Below, in pieces: positions 34,661-43,864 of a stretch of 64,000 nucleotides of DNA. The translations under genes and the position numbers were made by a program. The DNA is from Bacteroidota bacterium (GTDB lineage: Bacteria > Bacteroidota > Bacteroidia > Chitinophagales > Chitinophagaceae), in NCBI GenBank assembly GCA_016868895.1, contig VGFK01000001.1, positions 335,006 through 399,005 of the forward strand, in the 5' to 3' direction. The notes under the pieces are model-generated. The model searched no databases, was not told the origin of the DNA, and saw only the letters and a program-made list of their open reading frames with translations. How positions within the stretch are numbered: the first letter of the stretch is position 1; each line of letters begins with the position of its first letter.

Positions 34661-34996
34661 TTAAAAATCATCGTCCTCGTCGAATCCGCCTCCGGATTCA
34701 TCGAAGTATCCCATTTCCTTGAAATCATCATCGACTGAAAGGTCTTCGTCCTCGGATGATTTTTTTCCTCCGGTTTTTTTTGCACGGGACTTAGGCAAGT
34801 CGAATTCCTCGAAATCAGGATCCCAATTGTCCTCCTCTTCGGATTTCTCCCAATCATCATCTACCTCTGCTTCATCCACATCTTCATCATCCTCTTCTAC
34901 ATTTTTTTTAGAAGCAGATGCTTTCGCTGATTTGGATGGTTTTTCCTCCTCTACAGACTTGGTGCTGTTCTTTTTTTCTTTTGCTGATTTCGCCAT
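34661..34996 (-). CDS. Small highly charged acidic protein, function unknown
   Basis: A 111-residue protein with a basic, Lys/Ser-rich N-terminal third (KSAKEKKNSTKS) and an acidic remainder rich in Asp and Glu, ending in a run of acidic residues before Phe. It appears intrinsically disordered, with no signal peptide or membrane segment. I do not recognise a characterised family; similar low-complexity acidic proteins are common near purA in related genomes as far as I recall, but that is not firm. It might be a nucleic-acid-binding or ribosome-associated factor resembling RNA polymerase delta in composition; this is speculation. It is downstream of purA on the same strand, separated by an 81-nt AT-rich gap. 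Confidence 0.65.
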   Translation of the reverse strand: MAKSAKEKKNSTKSVEEEKPSKSAKASASKKNVEEDDEDVDEAEVDDDWEKSEEEDNWDPDFEEFDLPKSRAKKTGGKKSSEDEDLSVDDDFKEMGYFDESGGGFDEDDDF

Positions 34997-35077
34997 ATCG
35001 AAAAAGAAATTACATCGTAAAATTTCAGAGAGTTTTTTACTTCTCCAAATATTTAAAAAAATATTTTTCGATTCGAG

Positions 35078-36340
35078 TTATGCTTTGATGATTTGATCCC
35101 TTCCTGGCCCGTTGGAAATATAACTGACCGGGACCTTCAGGTAATCATTTATAAAGTGCATATAGGTGTTCATGGCAGCAGGAAGTTTGTCCGAAGACGC
35201 TATCGATGTGATATCAGTCATCCATCCGGAAAACTGCTGGTACACGGGTTCAATGGTTAATTTCCCCATTTGATAGGGTATGCTACGTTCCTCTTTACCA
35301 TCTATGCGGTAATGTGTGCAGACCTGTAACTCTTCAAATGCATCCAGCACATCGGCTTTGGTCATTACAATCTGTGTGACACCATTGATCATGCAGGCAA
35401 AATCCAGGGCCACCAGATCGATCCAGCCGCAGCGGCGGGGCCTGCCGGTTGTGGCGCCAAACTCGTTACCGATTTTTCTCAACCGTTCGCCTACTTCATC
35501 GTGCAGTTCAGTCGGGAACGGCCCACTCCCTACCCGTGTGCAATAGGCTTTGGAGACACCGATCACCTCTTTAATGCGATTGGGAGCAATGCCCAACCCT
35601 GTACAGACGCCTGCCGAAATCGTGTTGGAGGAGGTCACAAAGGGGAAGGTGCCAAAATCCACATCCAGCATGCTGCCCTGTGCTCCTTCTGCCAGCACTT
35701 TTTTACCGGCCCTTATTTTTTCGTTGATGAAATACTCACCGTTCACAATGTTGAGGGACCGCATGAAATCTATGGCTTCAAAAAACTCCTCTTCCCATGC
35801 AGAAATATCTTCAGTAAACCCAAAACTATCCAGCATGCGCTGGTGCTTCATGCGGAGCTTGATGTATTGGGTGGTAAAATTCTTATCCAGTAAGTCGCCC
35901 ACGCGAAGACCGTTTCTGCCGGTCTTGTCCATGTAAGCAGGACCAATTCCTTTCAGCGTTGAGCCGATTTTATCATTGCCTTTGGATAACTCGGACGCTT
36001 TATCGAGTGCCCGGTGCGTAGGCAGAATCAGGTGGGTGCGTTCAGAAATAAATAAGTTCTTTCGGCCGTCTACCCCGAATGCGGCGACCTTATCGTGTTC
36101 TTTCTTCAACGTAACCGCATCCAACACAACACCATTTCCAATCAGGTTAATGGTGCTGGCGTGGAAGATCCCGGATGGAATTTGGTGAAGGACAATTTTT
36201 TCTCCATTCACATACAACGTATGTCCAGCGTTGGGCCCTCCCTGAAACCGGGCGATGATGTCGTAGTGTGGTGCGAAATAGTCAACAATCTTTCCCTTTC
36301 CTTCGTCTCCCCATTGGAGCCCCAATAAAACATCAACCAT
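35078..36340 (-). CDS. purA: Adenylosuccinate synthase
   Basis: A 420-residue GTP-dependent enzyme joining IMP and aspartate in AMP synthesis. The N-terminal motif GDEGKGK (11-17) carries catalytic Asp12, and His40 in GGPNAGH is the second catalytic residue. Later landmarks are KGIGPAYMDKTGR near 130 and TTGRPRRCGWIDLVAL near 300 for IMP binding. Motifs and length are normal. Its own -7 element is at 36363-36370, 22 nt upstream. Confidence 0.97.
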   Translation of the reverse strand: MVDVLLGLQWGDEGKGKIVDYFAPHYDIIARFQGGPNAGHTLYVNGEKIVLHQIPSGIFHASTINLIGNGVVLDAVTLKKEHDKVAAFGVDGRKNLFISERTHLILPTHRALDKASELSKGNDKIGSTLKGIGPAYMDKTGRNGLRVGDLLDKNFTTQYIKLRMKHQRMLDSFGFTEDISAWEEEFFEAIDFMRSLNIVNGEYFINEKIRAGKKVLAEGAQGSMLDVDFGTFPFVTSSNTISAGVCTGLGIAPNRIKEVIGVSKAYCTRVGSGPFPTELHDEVGERLRKIGNEFGATTGRPRRCGWIDLVALDFACMINGVTQIVMTKADVLDAFEELQVCTHYRIDGKEERSIPYQMGKLTIEPVYQQFSGWMTDITSIASSDKLPAAMNTYMHFINDYLKVPVSYISNGPGRDQIIKA

Positions 36341-36362
36341 GTGAACGTGTAATGGTAAGGGG

Positions 36363-36370
36363 CAAATTTA
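36363..36370 (-). promoter_or_regulatory. -7 promoter element of purA
   Basis: TAAATTTG on the minus strand matches TAnnTTTG exactly and ends 22 nt before the purA ATG. Confidence 0.65.
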
Positions 36371-36417
36371 GTCGAATGGAGTACACGATTGAAAAATAAA
36401 TATCCCCCTATTCACAA

Positions 36418-38661
36418 TTAAGATTCGAGGTCGTACCGCTGAACTTTTTGAATACCCGGCAACTCTTTCAAACGGGCAGAAAGCACATCCAATTCATCTT
36501 TGTCGTGCACGTACAATTTGATGTTCCCCTCAAAAATGCCTTCGCGCGCCTCCACGGTAATGGCGTTGATGTTGATGCGAAGATCTCCGGATATCAGGTT
36601 GGTGATCTTGTGGATCACGCCCACGTCATCCAGACCGGTGATTTTGATGCCGGTGAGGAATGAAATCTCTTTATTCTTTGCCCACTTGGTTTTCACCACG
36701 CGGTGACCAAAGCTGGAAAGGAGTCGCGTGGCATTGGGACAATTCGTTCTATGAATGATCAGCCCTTTCCCGGAAGACACAAATCCAAATACATCGTCGC
36801 CGGGAATTGGTTTACAGCAATTGGCCAGTGCATATTTGATCTTATCGCTGCTTTCTCCAAATATGATGAGTTCGGTTTCTTTCTTGTTGTCTGCTCTTGT
36901 CCCGGTGTAGGCCGGTTTTTCGATTTCGGGCTTAGCCGGACGCTTGAGCTGAAGTTTATCGCCGCGTACTTCAAACTCTTTGAGTTCTTTCAAATCGATT
37001 TGTCGCACAGCAATTTTATAAAACAAATCCAGCTGTGACGGAAGTTTGTAAAAATCGACCAGGGCTTCGATGTTCTGGGAATTGAATGCCGCGCCAATTG
37101 CCGTGAACTTGCGTTCGGCGGCATAACGTCCCTCTTCAGAAAGTTTGCGTTTTTCTTCTCGGAGCGCGTCTTTGATGCGCGACCTTGCTTTTGCAGTTAC
37201 CACCAACGGCAACCAGTCCTCAGAAGGTTTTTGCTTATTCGAAGTGATGATTTCGATTTGATCACCGCTGCGCAACTTATGGCCAATGGGCACCAGTTTG
37301 TGGTTCACTTTTGCACCGATGCAGCGCGACCCGATTGCGCTGTGGATGCCGAAGGCAAAATCAAGGGCAGTCGACCCAACCGGAAGTGTTTTTACATCAC
37401 CTTTCGGAGTATAGACAAAAATTTCTTCCGCTAGAAAAGAGGTCTTGAATTCGTGCAGAAAATCAATCGAGGAAATATCTTCTCCTCCCATTGCTTCTCG
37501 TATTTGAGCAAACCACTTATCAAATCGGTCTTCGTCTGCTCCACCCTCTTTGTATTTCCAGTGAGCAGCGAGTCCTTTTTCAGCAATCTCATTCATGCGG
37601 CGCGAGCGGATCTGCACTTCCACCCAGCGGCCTTGGGGACCCATTACGGTGGTATGAAGCGCCTCGTACCCGTTGGACTTGGGATTGCTCAGCCAATCGC
37701 GCATCCGCTCAGGAGAGGGACTGTACATGTCGGAAACAACTGAATAAATTTTCCAGCACGCTTCTTTTTCCCGCTCAAACGGAGCATCAACAATGATGCG
37801 GATGGCAAACAGGTCGTACACCTCTTCGAACTCAACGTTCTTTTTCTTCATCTTGTTCCAGATGGAATGGATGGATTTGGCACGACCATAGATATCGCAG
37901 GGGAATCCTATTTTTTCAAGCTTTTCTTTTACCGGTCGGATGAACTCATTGATGTACCGGGTCCGTTCCCGTTTGGTCTCCGACAACTTTTTGGCAATCT
38001 GCCGATACGTATCGGGCTCCAGGTATTTCATCGAGAGATCTTCCATCTCGGTCTTGATGGTATAGAGTCCCATCCGGTGCGCAAGCGGAGCATAAACATA
38101 GACGGTTTCGGAAGCGACTTTCAGCTTTTTTTCACGCTTCATGCAATCCAGCGTGCGCATGTTGTGAAGTCGATCTGCCAGCTTGATGAGGATCACCCGC
38201 GGATCGTCGGTCAGCGTGAGTAAAATCTTCTTGAAGTTCTCGGCTTGTTGGGTGGTATTGTTATCCACCACCGTTGCAATTTTGGTCAGTCCATCAATGA
38301 TGCGAACAATTTCCTGTCCGAATTCCCGTTGGACATCTTCCAGCGATATGTCCGTATCCTCCACGGTATCATGCAGCAGCGCACAAATGGTGGATCGGAC
38401 ACCCAGGCCGATTTCTTCCACACAGATCATGGCCACAGCGAGGGGATGGAAAATATAGGGTTCGCCACTTTTACGGCGCATTGTTTTGTGTGCATCGACG
38501 GCCATTTCAAAGGCATGACGCACCATTTCTTTGTCGCCCGACTTCAACTTGGGCTTCAGTGCCCGCAAGAGCGCACGATAGCGCCGAACGATCTCCTTGT
38601 TTTCCTGTTCTTCGGTGAGATCGTACTGCAGTTGCAGCTCATCTTTTTCCAAGGTTTCCAT
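36418..38661 (-). CDS. Bifunctional (p)ppGpp synthetase/hydrolase, RelA/SpoT family
   Basis: A 747-residue Rel enzyme that makes and degrades the alarmone (p)ppGpp. The HD hydrolase domain (about 45-200) keeps the metal-binding LLHDTVEDTD, so degradation should be active. The synthetase domain (about 240-360) contains YGRAKSIHSIWNKM and NGYEALHTTVMGPQGRWVEVQIR, so synthesis should be active too. A TGS domain (about 395-460) and a C-terminal ACT domain (last 75 residues) follow. I chose the ATG at 38661 because a -7 element lies just 6 nt upstream, overlapping the alternative TTG start at 38670. It is the only Rel protein in the window and sits directly upstream of purA on the same strand. Confidence 0.94.
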   Translation of the reverse strand: METLEKDELQLQYDLTEEQENKEIVRRYRALLRALKPKLKSGDKEMVRHAFEMAVDAHKTMRRKSGEPYIFHPLAVAMICVEEIGLGVRSTICALLHDTVEDTDISLEDVQREFGQEIVRIIDGLTKIATVVDNNTTQQAENFKKILLTLTDDPRVILIKLADRLHNMRTLDCMKREKKLKVASETVYVYAPLAHRMGLYTIKTEMEDLSMKYLEPDTYRQIAKKLSETKRERTRYINEFIRPVKEKLEKIGFPCDIYGRAKSIHSIWNKMKKKNVEFEEVYDLFAIRIIVDAPFEREKEACWKIYSVVSDMYSPSPERMRDWLSNPKSNGYEALHTTVMGPQGRWVEVQIRSRRMNEIAEKGLAAHWKYKEGGADEDRFDKWFAQIREAMGGEDISSIDFLHEFKTSFLAEEIFVYTPKGDVKTLPVGSTALDFAFGIHSAIGSRCIGAKVNHKLVPIGHKLRSGDQIEIITSNKQKPSEDWLPLVVTAKARSRIKDALREEKRKLSEEGRYAAERKFTAIGAAFNSQNIEALVDFYKLPSQLDLFYKIAVRQIDLKELKEFEVRGDKLQLKRPAKPEIEKPAYTGTRADNKKETELIIFGESSDKIKYALANCCKPIPGDDVFGFVSSGKGLIIHRTNCPNATRLLSSFGHRVVKTKWAKNKEISFLTGIKITGLDDVGVIHKITNLISGDLRININAITVEAREGIFEGNIKLYVHDKDELDVLSARLKELPGIQKVQRYDLES

Positions 38662-38667
38662 GCATTT

Positions 38668-38675
38668 CAAATTTA
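38668..38675 (-). promoter_or_regulatory. -7 promoter element of the relA/spoT gene
   Basis: TAAATTTG on the minus strand matches TAnnTTTG exactly and ends 6 nt before the ATG at 38661, predicting a nearly leaderless mRNA. Confidence 0.65.
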
Positions 38676-38716
38676 CTGAAAATGCGGGGGATTGCCCTTT
38701 TTTGCCTTGAAACCGC

Positions 38717-38724
38717 TACCTTTG
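38717..38724 (+). promoter_or_regulatory. -7 promoter element of tRNA-Leu (and tig)
   Basis: TACCTTTG matches TAnnTTTG exactly. A TTG at 38692-38694 lies about 22 nt upstream as a -33 candidate. The element ends 36 nt before the tRNA. Confidence 0.65.
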
Positions 38725-38760
38725 CTGCCCAATTTGAAAAAAGCCAAACGCCTTCGTATT

Positions 38761-38842
38761 GCGGGTGTGGTGAAATTGGTAGACACGCCAGACTTAGGAT
38801 CTGGTGCCGCAAGGCATGGGGGTTCGAGTCCCTCCACCCGCA
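38761..38842 (+). tRNA. tRNA-Leu (anticodon TAG)
   Basis: The acceptor stem GCGGGTG pairs with CACCCGC. The anticodon stem CCAGA/TCTGG encloses loop CTTAGGA with anticodon TAG. A long variable arm (TGCCGCAAGGCA) marks it as class II. The T-arm is GGTTCGAGTCC. CCA is not encoded. It lies 27 nt upstream of tig, with no terminator between them, so the two may share a transcript. Confidence 0.97.
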
Positions 38843-38869
38843 CTTGGCTTTTTTCACAACATTGACGCT

Positions 38870-40240
38870 ATGGCAACTATTTCAAGAACTCAGATCGCCC
38901 CCCTGCACGAACGCATTACCGTAACCGTTGAACCCAGTGACTACACAACGGGGTATGATGCATCGCTCAAAAAATATGCGAAATCAGCCAACATTCCCGG
39001 ATTCAGAAAGGGCATGGTTCCAGCTGGCGTGATCAAAAAAATGTATGGAGCTTCTGTGTTCACCGAAGAAGTATTGCGCAGCATTGAAAATGAACTGATG
39101 AGATACCTGCAGGCGGAAAACATCACCTACCTGGGACAACCATTGCCGGAGGATGCTAACGATCCTGCGCAGTTCGATCACAGCAAGCCGTCTGCATACA
39201 GCTTTTCATTTGAGATTGGACTCAAACCGGAATTTGCCGTTCCAGATCTTGCCAAAGCAAAAACAACCTTGCACAAAGTAGAAGTGACCGATGAGATGGT
39301 GAATGAGGAAATTGATCGCTTTCAGCGCCGACTGGGAAAAATGACAGAACCGGAAACCATTAGCAACGAAGAAGACGTATTGAATGTTTCGTTTCAGAAA
39401 TGTGCCGCGGACGGAACCGTTGAAGAAGGGACGGAAAAGAAAGATAACTCCCTGCTGTTGAAATATTTCAGTGCTGCTGTTCAGCAAGAGTTAAAAGGAA
39501 AGAAAAAAGACGAATCCATTGTAATTCAGCTGGGTACTGCATTTGAGGACAAAGAACGGGACTGGCTGTCCAGCGATCTGGGCGTGAACAAAGAGAATAA
39601 CGACGATATGCAGCAGTCGTTTTTGATGACCATCACGCGCATCGCGTTCGTCGAAAAAAGAGACCTCGATGCAGACTTTTTCAAAGAAGCACTTCCTGGA
39701 AAAGAAGTCGCCACCGAAGATGAATTCCGCAACGAAATTCGTCAGCAGATTGCCGGATACTGGGGCCATCAGGCACAGCATTTGCTCGAGCACGAAATCT
39801 TCCATATTCTCTCCCAGGAAACCAGCATGAATTTTCCTGAATCATTCTTAAAAAAATGGTTGCTCAAGAGCGGAGAGAAAGAGCAATCTGAAGAAGCAAT
39901 CGAAAAAGAATTCCCTGCTTTCCTGAACCAACTCCGCTGGACCCTGGTCAGCAACGAAATCGGAGTTCAGCAATCCTTGCAGGTGAGCCGCGAAGAAATC
40001 ATCGACAGCATGCGCCAGCAGCTGATGGGATACTTTGGTTCCATGAACCTGGGCGGCAATTACGATTGGCTCGACAGCTACATCGATCGCATGATGGCCG
40101 ATAAAAAACAAGTGGAAAGTGCTTATCAGCGCGTCTTCAGTTCCAAAGTCCTTGCATGGGCAGCTGGACAGGTAAAGCCGACTGAAAAAACGGTTTCTGC
40201 TACAGAATTTGCCGAATTACAAGGCAAGCACCAGCACTAA
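38870..40240 (+). CDS. tig: Trigger factor (ribosome-associated chaperone)
   Basis: A 456-residue chaperone that meets nascent chains at the ribosome exit. The ribosome-binding loop GFRKGMVP is at 44-51. The middle peptidyl-prolyl isomerase region is weakly conserved, as usual in Bacteroidota, and the C-terminal part is a long helical arm. The start at 38870 (MATISRTQ) is chosen because an upstream in-frame ATG at 38804 lies inside tRNA-Leu. Upstream of two clpP genes and clpX, it forms the common tig-clpP-clpX quality-control cluster. Confidence 0.93.
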   Translation: MATISRTQIAPLHERITVTVEPSDYTTGYDASLKKYAKSANIPGFRKGMVPAGVIKKMYGASVFTEEVLRSIENELMRYLQAENITYLGQPLPEDANDPAQFDHSKPSAYSFSFEIGLKPEFAVPDLAKAKTTLHKVEVTDEMVNEEIDRFQRRLGKMTEPETISNEEDVLNVSFQKCAADGTVEEGTEKKDNSLLLKYFSAAVQQELKGKKKDESIVIQLGTAFEDKERDWLSSDLGVNKENNDDMQQSFLMTITRIAFVEKRDLDADFFKEALPGKEVATEDEFRNEIRQQIAGYWGHQAQHLLEHEIFHILSQETSMNFPESFLKKWLLKSGEKEQSEEAIEKEFPAFLNQLRWTLVSNEIGVQQSLQVSREEIIDSMRQQLMGYFGSMNLGGNYDWLDSYIDRMMADKKQVESAYQRVFSSKVLAWAAGQVKPTEKTVSATEFAELQGKHQH

Positions 40241-40370
40241 AATCAGTTTTCCTATACATGCGTTTCCGCAACCTTGTCAACTTTAACATGGCATTTTGTC
40301 GTGTTTAAGCACAGGCATTGGTTTTGGTCATGATTTATAGTTAATTTGCTCATCCTAAATTCAACACTGA

Positions 40371-41063
40371 ATGAACCTCGGGAAGGAATTTGAAAAATTT
40401 GCGGTGAAGGACAGGGGAATCTCCAGCAATACCCTCCACGGGTATACCCAGCACATGGTGACCAACCTGACGCCCAACATTATAGAAGAAAGGCCCATGA
40501 ATGTTGCGGTGATGGATGTGTACAGCCGATTGATGATGGATCGCATCATTTTTCTGGGTTATCCCATTACCGATGAGGTGGCCAATATCATCACCGCGCA
40601 GTTGTTGTTTTTGGACAGCACGGACCGAGCACGGGATATCCAGATGTACATCAACAGTCCCGGTGGCTCTGTCTACTCCGGATTGGGGGTATATGACACC
40701 ATGCAGTATGTCACCCCGGATGTTTCGACCATCTGCATTGGCGTAGCTGCGAGCATGGCTGCGGTGCTGATGTGTGCAGGAACCGCGGGCAAACGCACGG
40801 CACTCAAGCACTCCCGCATCATGATGCACCAGCCCAGTGCAGGGGCAGGAGGACAAGCCAGTGATATTGAAATCACTGTAGCACAAGTCAAGAAACTCAA
40901 ACAGGAACTGTACGAAGTGGTGTCCCAGCACAGTGGTCAGCCTGTCGACCGGATTGCAAAAGATTTTGACCGCGACTACTGGATGACAGCGCAGGAAGCA
41001 AAAGAATACGGATTGGTTGACGAAGTGCTGTTGCTGAACCCCAAGAAAAAGAAGAATGCCTAA
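40371..41063 (+). CDS. clpP: ATP-dependent Clp protease proteolytic subunit 1
   Basis: A 230-residue ClpP serine protease. The catalytic triad Ser128, His153 and Asp202 is intact with the same spacing as in E. coli ClpP (25 and 49 residues apart). A longer N-terminal region (about 40 residues) precedes the core, in comparison with E. coli ClpP. It overlaps the second clpP by 8 nt and so is translationally coupled to it. A near-consensus -7 element (TTAATTTG) lies in the 130-nt gap after tig. Two active-site-complete ClpP subunits could form mixed rings. Confidence 0.95.
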   Translation: MNLGKEFEKFAVKDRGISSNTLHGYTQHMVTNLTPNIIEERPMNVAVMDVYSRLMMDRIIFLGYPITDEVANIITAQLLFLDSTDRARDIQMYINSPGGSVYSGLGVYDTMQYVTPDVSTICIGVAASMAAVLMCAGTAGKRTALKHSRIMMHQPSAGAGGQASDIEITVAQVKKLKQELYEVVSQHSGQPVDRIAKDFDRDYWMTAQEAKEYGLVDEVLLLNPKKKKNA

Positions 41064-41694
41064 ATCGGAGATGATGAACTGGAACGATCGTTTACGGATA
41101 CAGATGGACGAAGAACAAGAACCCAAAGAACCGGGAACCGTGATGGAGTCAATGGTTTCCACGGCTCGCTTTGATAAAAAATTCATCGAGCAGCGAAAAA
41201 TTTTTTTGTGGGGTGTGGTAGACGACCGTTCAGCCAAGGACATCACGGCACGGCTCATGTACCTGGATGCCATTGATCCCGGTAAAGAAATTAAATTTTA
41301 CATCAACAGTCCCGGGGGTGTAGTCACCAGCGGCATGGTGATCTACGACACCATGCAAATGATCAAATCACCTGTTTCCACCATTTGCATGGGCATGGCG
41401 GCCTCCATGGGGTCCATCTTGCTCAGTGGCGGTAAAAAAGGAAAGCGGTTCATCTATCCGCATGGCGAAGTGATGATCCATCAGCCATCCGGTGGTGGTC
41501 AGGGCACCTCTGCTGATCTGGAAATCATGGCGGAACAGATCCGCAAGATCAAAGAATTGGGAGCTAAAATTTTAGCCGATAACTGCAAGCAACCGTTTGA
41601 TAAAGTGATGAAGGATTTTGACCGCGATTATTGGATGAACGCAAAAGAATCGGTCGAATACGGGATCGTAGACGGTGTCCTGAAAGACCTCTAA
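41056..41694 (+). CDS. clpP: ATP-dependent Clp protease proteolytic subunit 2
   Basis: A 212-residue second ClpP. Ser117, His142 and Asp191 form a complete triad with canonical spacing. It differs clearly from the first copy (for example [14 protein letters not shown] against GVAASMAAVLMCAG) and is therefore an old paralogue, not a recent duplication. The acidic N-terminus ([11 protein letters not shown]) is unlike the first copy. It starts within the first clpP gene and ends 10 nt before clpX, so all three are one transcript and likely one machine. Confidence 0.95.
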   Translation: MPKSEMMNWNDRLRIQMDEEQEPKEPGTVMESMVSTARFDKKFIEQRKIFLWGVVDDRSAKDITARLMYLDAIDPGKEIKFYINSPGGVVTSGMVIYDTMQMIKSPVSTICMGMAASMGSILLSGGKKGKRFIYPHGEVMIHQPSGGGQGTSADLEIMAEQIRKIKELGAKILADNCKQPFDKVMKDFDRDYWMNAKESVEYGIVDGVLKDL

Positions 41695-41704
41695 ACTCAT
41701 CGCC

Positions 41705-42961
41705 ATGGCGAAATCAAATCTGCATTGCTCCTTCTGTGGCCGGAACCGCGACGAAGTAAAAATTCTCATTGCGGGACAGGAAGGACATATTTGCGAAAGC
41801 TGTGTGGACCATGCCCGCGAGATCGTACTCCAGGAAGTGGAAAATAAAGCGGGTCGCGGCTCTGATTTCAGGCTCACCGTGCGCAAGCCCATGGAACTGA
41901 AACAATCGCTCGACGAATACGTCATTGGTCAGGACGAAGCCAAAAAAATTCTTTCTGTCGCCGTATACAACCACTACAAGCGCCTCAATCAAGCACAACC
42001 CACTAAGCGCAGCAAAAAAGATGATGCACTGGAAGAAGTTGAAATCGAAAAGAGCAACGTCATCATGGTCGGCGAAACCGGAACAGGTAAAACCCTGCTG
42101 GCCAAAACCATAGCACGACTGCTCAACGTACCCTTCGCAATTGTGGACGCTACCGTGTTCACCGAAGCGGGTTATGTAGGCGAAGACGTGGAAAGCATTC
42201 TCACCCGACTCCTTCAGGTCTGCAACTACGATGTGGCTGCAGCTGAAAGCGGAATTGTATACATCGATGAAATCGACAAGATTGCACGCAAAAGCGATAA
42301 CCCTTCGATTACACGCGACGTGAGCGGAGAGGGTGTTCAACAGGGGCTTTTGAAATTATTGGAGGGCACCGATGTGCTGGTTCCGCCACAAGGAGGAAGA
42401 AAGCACCCCGATCAGAAACTGATCAAGATCAATACCGGCAACATCCTGTTTATCTGCGGTGGGGCATTCGACGGAGTCGATAAACTGATTGCACGAAGGG
42501 TCAATACCAATGCCATCGGTTTCAATGTAAACAAAGACCTGCAGGACGCGATGAAGAGCAACCTGCTCAAGTATGTCAATGCACAGGACCTGAAATCATT
42601 TGGACTGATCCCCGAATTGTTGGGCCGACTGCCCGTCGTGACCTACCTGGATCCGCTGGACAAACCCACGCTCCGATCCATTCTCAGCGCTCCCAAAAAC
42701 GCACTGCTCAAGCAATACAAGAAATTATTTGAGCTGGAAGGTATCGCTCTGCAGATCGATGATGACGTGCTTGATTTCATGGTGCAAAAAGCACTGGAAT
42801 ACAAACTGGGTGCACGGGGATTGCGGTCCATTTGTGAAAGCATCCTTACCGATGCCATGTTTGAACTGCCTTCCACTTCAACCAAGTCCTTCCACCTCAC
42901 CTTGGATTATGCCATGAACAAATTCGAGAAATCGAAATTGCACATTCTGAAAGTGGCCTAA
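41705..42961 (+). CDS. clpX: ATP-dependent Clp protease ATP-binding subunit ClpX
   Basis: A 418-residue AAA+ unfoldase that feeds substrates to ClpP. The N-terminal C4 zinc finger uses Cys8, Cys11, Cys30 and Cys33. Walker A GETGTGKT is near 122-129 and Walker B IVYIDEID near 183-190. The C-terminal sensor-2 region ([11 protein letters not shown]) is present. Length and motifs are normal. A 58-codon ORF begins 2 nt after its stop codon. Confidence 0.97.
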   Translation: MAKSNLHCSFCGRNRDEVKILIAGQEGHICESCVDHAREIVLQEVENKAGRGSDFRLTVRKPMELKQSLDEYVIGQDEAKKILSVAVYNHYKRLNQAQPTKRSKKDDALEEVEIEKSNVIMVGETGTGKTLLAKTIARLLNVPFAIVDATVFTEAGYVGEDVESILTRLLQVCNYDVAAAESGIVYIDEIDKIARKSDNPSITRDVSGEGVQQGLLKLLEGTDVLVPPQGGRKHPDQKLIKINTGNILFICGGAFDGVDKLIARRVNTNAIGFNVNKDLQDAMKSNLLKYVNAQDLKSFGLIPELLGRLPVVTYLDPLDKPTLRSILSAPKNALLKQYKKLFELEGIALQIDDDVLDFMVQKALEYKLGARGLRSICESILTDAMFELPSTSTKSFHLTLDYAMNKFEKSKLHILKVA

Positions 42962-42963
42962 TC

Positions 42964-43140
42964 ATGAAGGAGCTCATCGAACAACTCAAGCGCGAATTGG
43001 ACATCTCAGAGAAACAAGCCGTCGACGCTGTTCGCATCATCAAAGAATTCGCCAAAAAAAAATTACCGGTTTTTGCAGGGGCCATTGAAAAGCTATTTGA
43101 TAAATATGCCCCCAAGCAGGAAGAGGATTTTCTCGACTAA
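42964..43140 (+). CDS. Small ORF downstream of clpX, 58 residues
   Basis: A 58-residue protein starting MKELIEQLKRELDISEKQA and ending EEDFLD. It consists of three amphipathic helices and a short acidic tail, with the look of the small DUF2267/DUF2780-like proteins (an N-terminal E-L-I-x-x-L-x-x-x-x-x-I pattern). It begins 2 nt after the clpX stop, so translational coupling is likely. Its end overlaps the convergent HhH gene by 4 nt. Codon use and reading-frame integrity favour a real gene. No known function; a clpXP adaptor role is only a guess from position. Confidence 0.65.
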   Translation: MKELIEQLKRELDISEKQAVDAVRIIKEFAKKKLPVFAGAIEKLFDKYAPKQEEDFLD

Positions 43141-43802
43141 TCAATTTTCACATAAGGTAGCAACCGCTTGATGTCCGCCGAATCGGCCACCACCAATTCG
43201 AACAATTCGTGCGTGCTCGAAAAACGGACATGTGCCTTGCGGTAGGCCAATAGCGCTTTCGCCAGTTCATGCGAAACATAGGGGTGGCGACGCAATGAAG
43301 GATAGTCGACTGCATTCAGCAGCAACCGCTTGGGAACAAAACCAGGCTTCACCACCAGCCGATCGCTCAGCACTAAAAAAACTGAGTCGCGCAGTCCGTA
43401 TACCTCTTTCACTTGCTCCGCTGCCACAAATCCTCCCAATCGCTCGCGGTAGCGCACAATGCGGGACGACAATTTTTCTCCAATCCCTGGAAGTCGCTCC
43501 CACGCTGCGCTATCCGCCTCATTGATGTCCAGTTCAACCCGGGGAGCCCGCGGCTGAAATGAAGAACCGCTGCGGGAAGGAAATTTTTTTGCATCCCGTG
43601 GTCTGTTTTGCTGCGATTGAAGGATATGCACTGCACTGTCGATTTGAACTGCGGTGATGCGATAGACTTCTTCGAACGATTGAGGTCGACTGAAAAGGAT
43701 CGGTATCAACCAGGTCAATCCCACCAATAGTACGAGAAGCGCGATACCCAATCGCTCGCTTCGTCGAAACGTAATCCATGCTCGCACATGCTGTTGCCAC
43801 AT
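43137..43802 (-). CDS. ComEA-like helix-hairpin-helix protein
   Basis: A 221-residue protein with an N-terminal membrane helix (about 19-38) after a basic segment and two helix-hairpin-helix motifs, the first near 95-130 (DINEADSAAWERLPGIGEKLSSRIVRYR pattern, residues visible in part) and a second near 155-190 (VDYPSLRRHPYVSHELAKALLAYR). HhH pairs bind DNA non-specifically; the family includes ComEA, the periplasmic DNA receptor for competence. The start at 43802 (MWQQHV) places the membrane helix at the usual distance; an upstream ATG at 43826 would add eight residues. No other competence gene is nearby. Confidence 0.75.
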   Translation of the reverse strand: MWQQHVRAWITFRRSERLGIALLVLLVGLTWLIPILFSRPQSFEEVYRITAVQIDSAVHILQSQQNRPRDAKKFPSRSGSSFQPRAPRVELDINEADSAAWERLPGIGEKLSSRIVRYRERLGGFVAAEQVKEVYGLRDSVFLVLSDRLVVKPGFVPKRLLLNAVDYPSLRRHPYVSHELAKALLAYRKAHVRFSSTHELFELVVADSADIKRLLPYVKID

Positions 43803-43864
43803 GTTCAATGCTACAACCAGCGGCAACGATACCCGCGTTTAAACCCACGGAACTGAACTGTATT

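Noticed and set aside
38804-38869. An upstream start for trigger factor inside tRNA-Leu
   Set aside because: The extension translates the tRNA and is not part of any trigger factor.
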